Origin: Xylogone sp. PMI_703
Lineage: Eukaryota; Ascomycota; Leotiomycetes
NCBI GenBank assembly: GCA_021399445.1
Contig: JAJTUQ010000003.1
Span: forward strand, 4,588,001 to 4,652,000
Length of the DNA: 64,000 nucleotides
Direction of reading: 5' to 3'
Of the stretch, positions 55,577 to 64,000 are shown piece by piece. Every line of letters begins with the position of its first letter. Position 1 is the first letter of the stretch. The notes beneath the pieces are model-generated. The model worked only from the letters and a program-made list of their open reading frames with translations. It did no database searches and had not been told where the DNA came from. The position numbers and the translations under genes were made by a program.

Positions 55577-57046
55577 ATGATGCGTAGCCTCATCCTTCTT
55601 CTTATCTTCTCGAGCCTTACGCACGCATACACCACTTTCGAAAGCAACTGCTCCGTTCCGACGAACTCAACTAACTTCGTATCTTCTAACGGCACAAGAA
55701 GTACGTTAGACATCCTCTGGAGCTGTCTCTTCACAATCATCACTTGCACATGGAAAGTCCAGCACCTTAATGTTCCTGAGCAACGAGAGGGCCGTAATCC
55801 AGGGAAATGGGGTACTATACTATGGGCAGTAAAGAGGGGTTGGACAAGCACGCGATGGATGTTGATAACAATTCTCGCCCCAGAAATCTTATTAACTAAG
55901 AATGTGGGAGATCTTGAAGCTGTTGGGGTTAACCTGAAAGAGCTATAAGACTTTGCAAAGCAGGATGGAGTACCATGGACCAGAACCCATTCTCTGTTTG
56001 CAAATATGGGGGGATTTGTCATTCGAAGGAATTCACCTAAACGTGACATGATTGAGGCTGGGACAATCAAGGAAAAGCCTGTACCAGAGAGTTCAATAGA
56101 GAGCGAAGAGGGGGTACGGGAGATTCCAACAGAGAGCGAAGAGCTTATACCGCGAAGCCAAACGGATAGCGCAGAGTCCTCTCAGCCCGTCTTGATACAT
56201 CTACTAACTCAAGATATTGTCGATCTTCGCTCAAGTGGCGTTCTACCAAAATTACCATATATCACGCTGGAGGAAATAAACGACAGATCCAAATCCGACA
56301 GCCTTGTGCGAGTCATTACAGTCGCCCAAATAGTGTGGATGATAATCCAAATCATCGCTCGTGCATCTCGCTCCCTTGCAATCTCCCAACTAGAGATCTC
56401 TGTCATTGCGTTCGCGGTCTGCGCAATTATACTTTACGTCGTGAATTGGGAGAAGCCTAAAGGCGTGCAACTGCCCATAACAATCATCTCTTACCCCGGG
56501 CCCTTTCCTCCGCAGACCATGGAAATTGTAGAAAAAGATAGAAATCAAAATATGAACTTTTTGAAGATTCTTATATGGATAGTAGGAGGGATATTTACCT
56601 TCAGCGATATCACCAAGAAACGGCTGGGAAAACACATCCCCAACGCGTACAACTACGAAACCCCTTTGATATCTAAATGGTTTGATTTGTCTAAGAGCGA
56701 CATATTTGGACTTCTTCTCAGCACCACAGTCTTCAGCGCCGTGCACATCGCTGCGTGGAATTTTGCCTTCCCCACGCACGGCGAAAGCCTTTTGTGGAAG
56801 ATCGCTGCTGTCTTATGTACAGCGGTGGGGTTAGTCTGCATAGGTGTTATACTTTTGGCATACTTGGTTGGATCCATTTGGGAGGATTTTGCATACGTCT
56901 TAGCGGGTCTTTCTCTTGTATTACTCACAGCCGGCTATATCATATATAGGTTGTTTTTGATTGTGGAGACTTTTAGGTGCCTTTTTTTCTTACCACCAAG
57001 TGCATACGTAGCCACCTGGGCGACAAATTTGCCCCATCTTGCATGA
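55577..57046 (+). CDS. Fungal multi-pass membrane protein, broken by an in-frame stop
   Basis: A frame of 490 codons from the ATG at 55577 to the stop at 57046 is interrupted once, by TAA at 55946-55948 (codon 124). The coding signal continues directly after it in the same frame (DFAKQDGVPWTRTHSLFANM). Before the stop: signal peptide MMRSLILLLIFSSLTHA, N-glycosylation sites, then STLDILWSCLFTIITCTWKVQHLNVPEQREG, which I recognise as the start of a common uncharacterised family of fungal membrane proteins. After it: several hydrophobic helices (AVCAIILYVVNW and others). A single C to T change of a CAA codon would explain the stop. A 42-nt GT..AG segment at 55922-55963 would also remove it but would delete conserved residues. 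It is probably a recent pseudogene, or a sequence error. Confidence 0.7.
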
Positions 57047-57401
57047 GGTCCATTGTCTCTGGTGGGACCGTATGGGGCGTAGCTGTGATATTTATGTTGG
57101 ATAATGAAACAAAAGGATGAAGCAACAGTTGGTGCCTATAATCTTTAACTTCTATCAGAATTCATATAGTCAGTTATACTGTGCTATCGACGAATCCGAA
57201 AAGTCTTATATTAGAACATGCCTTGTTCATTAGCCTACCAACATAGCAACCGTCAGGTAAGATAATTTGTCAACCAAGCTTTTGTAGAAATAACCCTGTC
57301 TCCACAACTTCACAAGCCGAAACGGTGACGGTCTTCTGCCTCGAGTTTAACGACACGCACCAAGTTATTACACTCTAAAACCCTCCACAGGCAGCGGGAT
57401 A
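57047..57401. other. Intergenic between convergent genes
   Basis: A 355-bp stretch with 3' flanks only. Nothing recognised. Confidence 0.5.
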
Positions 57402-57854
57402 TTAATATCCCGTGCAAACTGACGCGAGCCATTCCCAATTAGTTCGGCTAGTGTCATAGTCTGGCCAATCGGATGATTTCATTAAATCACTGAGCTTCCT
57501 TCCAGTAACCCCAGCTTTCAATCCTCGGATGGCAAAGTGTGTAAAACATGCAAGGAAGGAGTGGATAGGGGTTGGAGGAGTAATACCCTGGACTTGACCC
57601 TCCCGCCTTTCTCTCCTCGGTTTTGTTTTGATTCTTTTATGCACACGGGCGATATAGCGAAAGAATCCAAAGATGTTGTCAGCTACTCCTGAGTCAAAGG
57701 AGCAGCAGGCGGAGCCAAGGGCAAGAAGGAGGTAGATCACATCGATATCTTCCACAAGGAAGTCTTGGCCAATGCCGATTTGAAGAACGAATCTTCGATG
57801 GCGAGAATCGTGAGCATAAGCAGGGCATATGATAACGCGGTCAAGAGCCACCAT
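57402..57854 (-). CDS. Hypothetical protein
   Basis: A single-exon frame of 150 residues with an ATG at 57854 (MVALDRVIICP). It contains a hydrophobic VEDIDVIYLLLALGSACCSF, a basic patch HKRIKTKPRRERREG and a C-terminal WPDYDTSRTNWEWLASVC. I do not recognise the family. The composition and the length of the frame in a region of short frames suggest a real gene or a piece of one. It is divergent from the large gene at 58295 with 440 bases between the start codons. Confidence 0.4.
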   Translation of the reverse strand: MVALDRVIICPAYAHDSRHRRFVLQIGIGQDFLVEDIDVIYLLLALGSACCSFDSGVADNIFGFFRYIARVHKRIKTKPRRERREGQVQGITPPTPIHSFLACFTHFAIRGLKAGVTGRKLSDLMKSSDWPDYDTSRTNWEWLASVCTGY

Positions 57855-58294
57855 TGGGCTTGGTTGTGGTCATTATATGAGTGAATGGAAATAGAAACCC
57901 TCCAGGGTCGATTCCTTGGGAGTACTTATTATAGTTTCATTTCCCAAGATTGCAATGATTTTGTGTAAGAGTGACATTCTAGTTGGTATTCACGTTCTCG
58001 TCAAATCCCAGACTGGAACTATTTCATTTTTCCGATCATTCCAGTTTGGAAGTTGCTCGTGTAGTTACATTATTTAGGGCTGACTACTGTGGTTATGGGC
58101 ACATTTACGCCATAGCGACTTCATTGTTGTGTAATGGCTTGGTTGTTGCCTAAGCGCAACCAAATCTACCTAAGAAGTTCACCTTTAATCTCACTTCCTC
58201 AGTAGTCAATAAAATCTGAGGGAGGCACTTCCATTTCTTTTCTGAATTTGTCTCGAACATCATTTTTCTGTTTTGTCTTGAATACTCATTAATA
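57855..58294. promoter_or_regulatory. Divergent intergenic region
   Basis: The 440-bp stretch lies between the start codons of the hypothetical gene and the MGQRHQLF-family gene. No specific motif was recognised. Confidence 0.45.
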
Positions 58295-60464
58295 ATGGGC
58301 CAACGACACCAACTCTTTGTCATAGCCAAGGTAGGCACTTACTATCGCTCCCTGGCCGCGGTGCATCACCAATGGCTCTGGGGTATCTACCCTCTTTACA
58401 GATGCCTTCGACTCCTCCGCATTTTCTCAAATGAGGCGAATAAAGTAGCAATCAAGCAAGAGCTTATTTTTGCAGCTGAGTACTATCGCAATAAGGAGCC
58501 GCCACCAACAGAACGGCCACAATTCCCCTCATGGGAAGCTGCCCGCTCGGGGCCGTGCCCCTTTCCATTTATCACAACATGTCTAATGGTTGGATCTGCA
58601 AGCGATGAAGTAGATGATTATCCTTATGCAGTCCACGAGCAGCCATTTGGAGTGGGGTATGATCAAGGAGACAACAATGATGGAATCACAGTGCTGGACA
58701 TCACTGATGTGAACAATATACGCTACTGTTTTGTTAATTATTCAGGTTAATATCCCATTCACCTTCCATGACTGAATTTGACTAACAATATCACGCATCT
58801 AGAGCCTTTTGAATTGGATGATGATGAGGGTGGACTCGAACCCGGCGCTGAGGCGGATGAGAGAAGAAGAATGCGGAACAAATTGCACCAGCCTCTTTCT
58901 GGCTGGGAATATCTGCTTTGCTACTATAAAAGATCAAGCTCTAATGTTCAAGACAATATCTCAGCTTCCAAAGCTCTAGATAAATATCCTCTTGTTAAGC
59001 TAGAAGCTCTTAATGGTCAGTTTATATTATCATTACGTGGGCTACTGATGACCTCTGACTCTGGCTGCAGACACATGGCCATATGGTTCATGGAATGTAA
59101 CTGCTACCGTCGAAGAAAGCTTAGTGCATTGCCAACTAGCACCGAAGCAGACACCGAGTCTCCAAGAGCAAACGATAAGGAAGATGGTCGATTCTGCCCT
59201 CGATTCTGAAGATTTTGATCTAGCCACCTGGGAGGATCCACTCCAATACATCCAGGGTTTCCAACAAAGTTTGCGCCAAGAGATTACCAGAAATTACGAC
59301 CGTATTGGATTATCATATCCTTCCATAATGCTTTTAGCACTTGCCTACCCAAATCAAGCAGTCCTGGATCTATCCCCTTTCCCCAATTTTCGAGCAGACT
59401 ATCTCAAAGCACTCCTGAGCAGCAAGGAATTTTCGGATGTTACTACGGTTAACGTGTCAGAAATTGCAGCTATACAATCACCTACTGATCTCTGGGACGC
59501 GCTATCGGTTATAAAAAAGCTAAAGTGTGTCTATATCCTTGATAAACCAGGCCGCGAGAGTGATGATGCGGGAGTTCAGATATTCCGTGCTCTTGCCACC
59601 TCGCACCCTGGGCTTGCTGTGGAAAAGCTCGTTATTTCTGCTCAATTTTCTCGTGCTGTTAGACGATCGTCTTGGCTTCCTACCCTACGAGCGGGACCAG
59701 TCTTAGCCGCCTTTCCAGCAGTTCAACTTCTTATACGGCATGAAGATTCCTCTCGTTATGGTATGAGGTATCCTTTTGAGTATTTTGATCTGGCAGACAG
59801 CCTCGTCAATCCTGTTAGACTGGTCACTGGACTCTTTAAGTATCTTGAATGCTTAGCCAATCGCCTTATACCTCGGTGGGATGGAACTGGTGTAATTGTG
59901 TCCTACTGTTTCGCCCTCAGCTCCCCATTGCTTGGTGATAACCAGCCTCTAGAGATTAGCTCTCTTCCCCCGGAGACATACAGGTGGGCAAAGAATGCAC
60001 ATTTTTATGGTGGCGAAGGTTGCTATTCTATAATGCGTGACCTGCTCCAGGGCGAGTGGACCATTCTAGTGGTTCGAGTTAATCAAGAGGACGAGGATAA
60101 TAATTTGGTAAGGCTTATCTCCTTAAAGTATGCCTTCATCCGATCCAAAATTGCTATCAGTTCCAACCCTTCAAGTGAAAGCTACATCAAGGTTAAGCCT
60201 GAGGATTTGGAAATCTTTGATGCCGCCGGTTTCCTGCAGCAAGCTGCGCCGAATATTGATCGTAGCCAACTGCAATATCACTTTGATGCGCTTCAGGAGA
60301 GATTCTCAAAGACTCGCCATACGAGAGCTATTGGAAGAAAATTACTCAGTTTCCTTGAAAAGGGAGAAGTATGCGCGTTGCTAGATCAATTCATATCCAA
60401 TGTACCGGTAGTGAGAGAGGCCAATGAGGAAGTGAGTTCTCGCGCCCGCGAATTTGGCTTTTAG
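58295..60464 (+). CDS. Large protein of an uncharacterised fungal family (MGQRHQLF N-terminus)
   Basis: Three exons, 58295-58745, 58803-59015 and 59071-60464, with 57- and 55-nt introns, give 685 residues. The ATG at 58295 begins MGQRHQLFVIAKVGTYYRSL. That start, followed by AAVHHQWLWGIYPLYRCL, is a hallmark I associate with an uncharacterised protein family common in Aspergillus-like fungi. The first exon continues with AIKQELIFAAEYY and a segment with GVGYDQGDNNDGITVLDITD that could be a small ligand-binding loop. The C-terminal half is Leu-rich and helical. There is no signal peptide, membrane segment or catalytic motif that I recognise. The function is unknown. The gene is intact. Confidence 0.8.
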
Positions 60465-60976
60465 AGATTGAGAGAAATATTATTGCAAGCTGCCGCATTC
60501 TGGATGCGTGTTGATAGATTCAGATCATCAGGTAACAGAAAAAACATCTAGAATTGAACGGACATAGAGTGGGAAAGGCGTAGTGCATAGTGGGACTAGG
60601 AGCCCAGCTATTTCATGTACTTTTTTTTGATATTATGGATATGATTCTTCGCGTTTAAAAGGGAGTGAGAGTCAAGGTTGCATGTACATGTGACTCATTT
60701 ACGCGTACCGTATAGAATCCGAGGTGGCCTTTCAAGCGAGGGGCACTGGCCTTTATCCACAGAAGTATCATATAATCGTTGTATACTTAGCCTCTGGTTC
60801 CTAGCTAGGCAAGGATGGTTGCTATAAGTACGTGATATGAAGATACAAGAAACCGGAAAATCCAATCTTAGCCCTTCTTACACTCGATCACGACTCCTGA
60901 AACACCCATTCTCTCGTCTTCTACCACATCGATACAGCAAGTCCATCCTGGGAGACGACAATGGAACTCTTGCATA
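60465..60976. other. Intergenic; start of the next gene may lie here
   Basis: This 512-bp stretch may contain a small first exon of the F-box gene to the right. One candidate is a 13-base exon at an ATG near 60812 before a GTACGT donor, but this is weak. Confidence 0.35.
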
Positions 60977-62591
60977 AGGAATCCGAGCGCCCAGTATCCT
61001 TTCTCTGCCTGTGGATATCCTCCGCAGCATTTTCGACCACTTCGAGGACTGGGAGGACTGGGATCCAAAAAAGGATAGAGTTAAATGGAGATATCGTCCT
61101 TATTGCGGCGATGAGCCTAGGTGCAATCAAACCATTCAGGATGCACGTCTCGTATGCCGTCTATTTAACCAGGTTGCCTCACCTCTCTTATGTCGAATTA
61201 TCCAAGTACGGCTTAATCATGCATCAATTAATCGCTTGAAAGGTATATCTACGAACCCTCTCCTTGCCGCAGGCGTCCGTGGTATCCAGGTCATACTTGA
61301 TTACCGACCCAGAGAACTTAGTACGGATCTTTTGCGGTATAAAGATCAGGGAAAGAAGGACATACAGCGAGTATACGACTGCTGCGACTATCATGCCGAG
61401 CCTTGCACTTTTGGGGTCTTCGAATTCGATTACGATGAGGAGCCCGGAAGAGAATATTACGACGCGATGGACTATTACAGCTCTGTTCGTCTGGCTTGGG
61501 ATGATCGCATTAGCTCCGCAGAGAGCAACGTTAAGGATGAAGACCGTCTCGAATTCCAGAAGTTTCTGCACAAAAGTCATGAGGAGTATCGACGAAAACA
61601 TGAGGAGCAACTCCAGCTAATTATGGATGGATCTTTTGTTAATATCATCGCATTATCAATGTCCCGAATGCCAAATTGTTACTTTATGCATTTCGTTGAC
61701 ATCATGGAAGACTATCTCTACCCATATGTGGACGAACCGACACTCTTATTGAACAACATAGAGGAGTTTGCCCCAGTCATGACCAGTCCGCCTGATTGGA
61801 GGGCAGTTGAGCGGCTCCAAGGGGTAACAGAGCTAGTACCTGCAAAACTTCTCTCGGAGCTGCCGATAGCCATCAACAATGCTGGGGTGATATTGAAAGA
61901 AATAAATATCACTGCCTTTCCGCTTCTGACCAACTATTCAGTGATCTGCCCCAACCATGATGATCTTCTCAATCCAGCATGGCCTGCTCTTCGCGAAGCA
62001 TGTCGGTACATTGAGAAATTTGAATTCGGAACGGGAGGACTCTATAATGCGCTTGCCAGATATAATAATCACGCAGCGGAAGAACAAATCTCCATCAATA
62101 ACTACTTTCACGCCATGCTCTCCAGCCAAAATCTTAAGACAGTACGGCTTAATCTGGGGAGATATACTTTGGACGAGGACGGAGGAAGCAAAAGAACGGG
62201 GTGGTTCCACATCGGCTCGGTATTGGCCACGATTAACTGGCCACAGATCAGATGTGTGAGGCTTCAGGAAGTTTCTATAAACCAGGACGAGCTCGAGAAG
62301 TTTTGCAATGGATTAGGTAACGGGCTGAGAGAGCTTTCTTTAAGTGGTGTACACTTGTTGACCGGGAGTTGGGTAGGGGTGCTAGACATATTGCGTGAGA
62401 AGATTTCATCTAGTTCTTTGATAACAACATGTAGACTTATTTTCCAGAGCTTTAGTAGTGGCGAGTTTGGGATGATGAGAGAGGGGGAAGAAAGCTACAA
62501 GCAGAATAGTCTCATTATCCGGTCACAGAACTACGTCTTGGGTTTAGAAATAGAGGATCCTCTTATCGTTGGCCCTGGTTATGTTGATTAG
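60977..62591 (+). CDS. F-box protein, start unresolved
   Basis: The frame from 60977 to the stop at 62591 (538 codons) is intact, but no ATG stands at its beginning: a TAA lies just before 60977 in frame. The F-box begins at about codon 6, SILSLPVDILRSIFDHF, and continues with ARLVCRLFNQVASPLL, so little is missing. An ATG at 60961 begins a frame (MELLHKESERP) that would need a shift by one base to enter the F-box. Either a small 5' exon exists or the gene has a frameshift. The body has Leu-rich strands typical of fungal F-box proteins, for example VRLQEVSINQDELEKFCNGL and LRELSLSGVHLL. It should be an SCF ligase adaptor. Confidence 0.7.
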
Positions 62592-62934
62592 TTTAATGCT
62601 CTATACCGAATTACTAGAGAAACCCATCGATATCAAAAAGAATGAAGAAAGACTTACATCTTTATAATGCTCATGGTCTAACATGCTGACTTCAACTCCC
62701 GAGTGTTGTAGCAATCGCCATTCTGTTTCTTGAGTTATCGGGGAGAGCAGCTTCTATTCCAGGGCAAGTAAGTCTAGACTGAAATATAAATTAACTTCTT
62801 TAAATTCTCCAACCAAGTTCTTTTTATGAGGTTACTATTATTCTTCAATCAAAAAGATGTTTTGGGTGGACCCGGTCATATGAGTGGTGTTGAATTAGAA
62901 TACCAATTAAAACCATGTTAACGGCCTAAGAGTT
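62592..62934. other. Intergenic between convergent genes
   Basis: A 343-bp stretch with 3' flanks only. AT-rich. Confidence 0.5.
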
Positions 62935-64000
62935 TTATACGATATAAATGCACTCATCTTTGCTCCAACCAGAATCGACACGATCAGATATACTAGGCTT
63001 ATTAATGCAGCTGGGTAATTTTAGCACCTCTATAAATTCTTTCGAAGGTTTTTCGAAATGACCAATCCTCTGGTACTTCTGGAGATCAGAGCCAGTTCTC
63101 TGAAGTAACAGCCCTCTCGCCAAATCAGGGTCTATAGTATCCATAATAGGTAAAAGGTAAACCTCCGAGGTTGGTATCTCTAAATAATCTAGATTAGTTT
63201 TGAACTGGATGATTTTGGAATCAATCTTAATAGAGATACCGGCAAAAATATCCACACGATGGATACTGCCAGGTATCAGACACAAGTATCGGATACAAAG
63301 GCTCCCAGAGAGAGTCTTGCTGAATGGATCCGAAGGCTGAAGGCTAACATCCACTACTTGAATCCATAACCGCTGCTTATGTCTTGGCCCATAAGTTACT
63401 GTGGAATCCACTGAAGCCCAAGACCAGCTTGGTGCGCGGTTATGCAGCGGCCTCGCTGCCCTCGTACGGCTTTTCCAACATAATTGCGCTTCTAAATCCG
63501 ATTTCCAAAGGCCTGCTAAATACGTGTTTTTCTCCCGTTGCTGTATGTGACGTGCCAAACCGGAGATGGCAATCAACTTGTCCTCTGGAAAAGTCAGGTC
63601 ACAGCTGGAGTAGAGCCGCACAATCTTGTCCCAGAGAGCACGGGATAAAGGCTGCTTCTGTAAGTAGAAATCTCCGTACGATAATGTAGCTGGGAATATT
63701 TCTGGAAATATTTCACAAGCATTTAGGCCATTGCACTCCCAGAAAAGTTGGCTTGAGCTGAAAAACAGTGTACGCGGCGCCAGGATGCGTTCTTGGATCG
63801 CCCAGGCTCTACGTGCTAACGGTGTGGAGAATACACAGGCGTCGAATATTCCATCATCTACAGACTGGTATATTCTTTCAACTCCTTCAAAAACGACAGG
63901 AAACTGATGTCGCCACACATGATTTGGATCTCTTTCGAAGAAACAGCCGCCGTTGCCGTTCGTCGCACTAGTCGCAGCGATATTGATGGATGAGCAGCCG
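62935..64000 (-). CDS. HET-domain protein, C-terminal part, truncated by the window edge
   Basis: The frame is open from the right edge of the window (64000) to a stop at 62935, giving at least 354 residues of the C-terminal part. It begins inside the end of a HET domain (SSINIAATSATNGNGGCFFE) and continues with ARRAWAIQERILAPRTLFFS and SQLFWECNGLNACEIFPE. These match block for block the HET protein at 28199-30196 (RGWVMQERLLSPRVLHFG, IYWECQEMAFASEIFPG), so the two are paralogues of one architecture. The PSWSWASVD block is also present. The HET family acts in vegetative incompatibility. The N-terminus and the core of the HET domain lie outside the window. Confidence 0.88.
   Translation of the reverse strand, partial: GCSSINIAATSATNGNGGCFFERDPNHVWRHQFPVVFEGVERIYQSVDDGIFDACVFSTPLARRAWAIQERILAPRTLFFSSSQLFWECNGLNACEIFPEIFPATLSYGDFYLQKQPLSRALWDKIVRLYSSCDLTFPEDKLIAISGLARHIQQREKNTYLAGLWKSDLEAQLCWKSRTRAARPLHNRAPSWSWASVDSTVTYGPRHKQRLWIQVVDVSLQPSDPFSKTLSGSLCIRYLCLIPGSIHRVDIFAGISIKIDSKIIQFKTNLDYLEIPTSEVYLLPIMDTIDPDLARGLLLQRTGSDLQKYQRIGHFEKPSKEFIEVLKLPSCINKPSISDRVDSGWSKDECIYIV

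Noticed and set aside
1..64000. Bacterial operon, CRISPR array or prophage
   Set aside because: Genes have spliceosomal introns and fungal families. No regularly spaced repeats were seen.

Overview
This window is nuclear DNA of a filamentous ascomycete, most likely a member of the Eurotiales (Aspergillus/Penicillium type). The reasons are short (41-105 nt) GT..AG introns, Zn2Cys6 regulators, HET-domain proteins, fungus-specific families (LtrA-like membrane protein, S28 peptidase, PSD-like decarboxylase, the MGQRHQLF family) and loose gene spacing. I could not assign a species. About 23 genes or gene remnants are supported. Many intergenic stretches are AT-rich and carry transposon traces, so the window reads as an accessory or subtelomere-like region rather than core genome.

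Layout. 1-6 kb: a small conserved protein, a medium-chain reductase and a secreted cysteine-rich protein. 8.6-10.7 kb: an eight-exon LtrA-type membrane protein. 13.3-14.9 kb: a monocarboxylate-type MFS transporter. 15.8-20.1 kb: two F-box/ankyrin genes with a small fold-back element between them. 20.8-27.3 kb: a compact set made of a 2-oxoglutarate oxygenase, a Dal5-type MFS transporter, an SDR and a Zn2Cys6 regulator. A CGGAGTTCC motif recurs upstream of the SDR and the regulator. 28.2-30.2 kb: a HET protein. 30.6-36.8 kb: a second metabolic set of a Baeyer-Villiger-type monooxygenase, a Zn2Cys6 regulator and a membrane-anchored SDR, with a pogo/Fot1-like MITE between the first two.

37-48 kb: two F-box genes, a decayed gene with TAG stops, an extremely AT-rich segment that may be mitochondrial in origin, a phosphatidylserine-decarboxylase-family enzyme, and another F-box gene. 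49.7-54 kb: an S28 serine peptidase and another F-box gene. 55.5-64 kb: a multi-pass membrane protein broken by one in-frame stop, a short hypothetical gene, a large gene of an uncharacterised fungal family, an F-box gene whose start cannot be placed, and a HET gene running off the right edge.

How the genes may work together (inference): the two metabolic sets each pair a pathway regulator with oxidative enzymes, and one also has an importer, which suits substrate-inducible catabolic or small biosynthetic clusters. The F-box genes (seven) and HET genes (two) belong to families that expand in accessory regions and act in ubiquitin-dependent turnover and non-self recognition. Exon structures were derived by hand from splice signals and reading frame. 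All family assignments are from motif recognition, with no database search.
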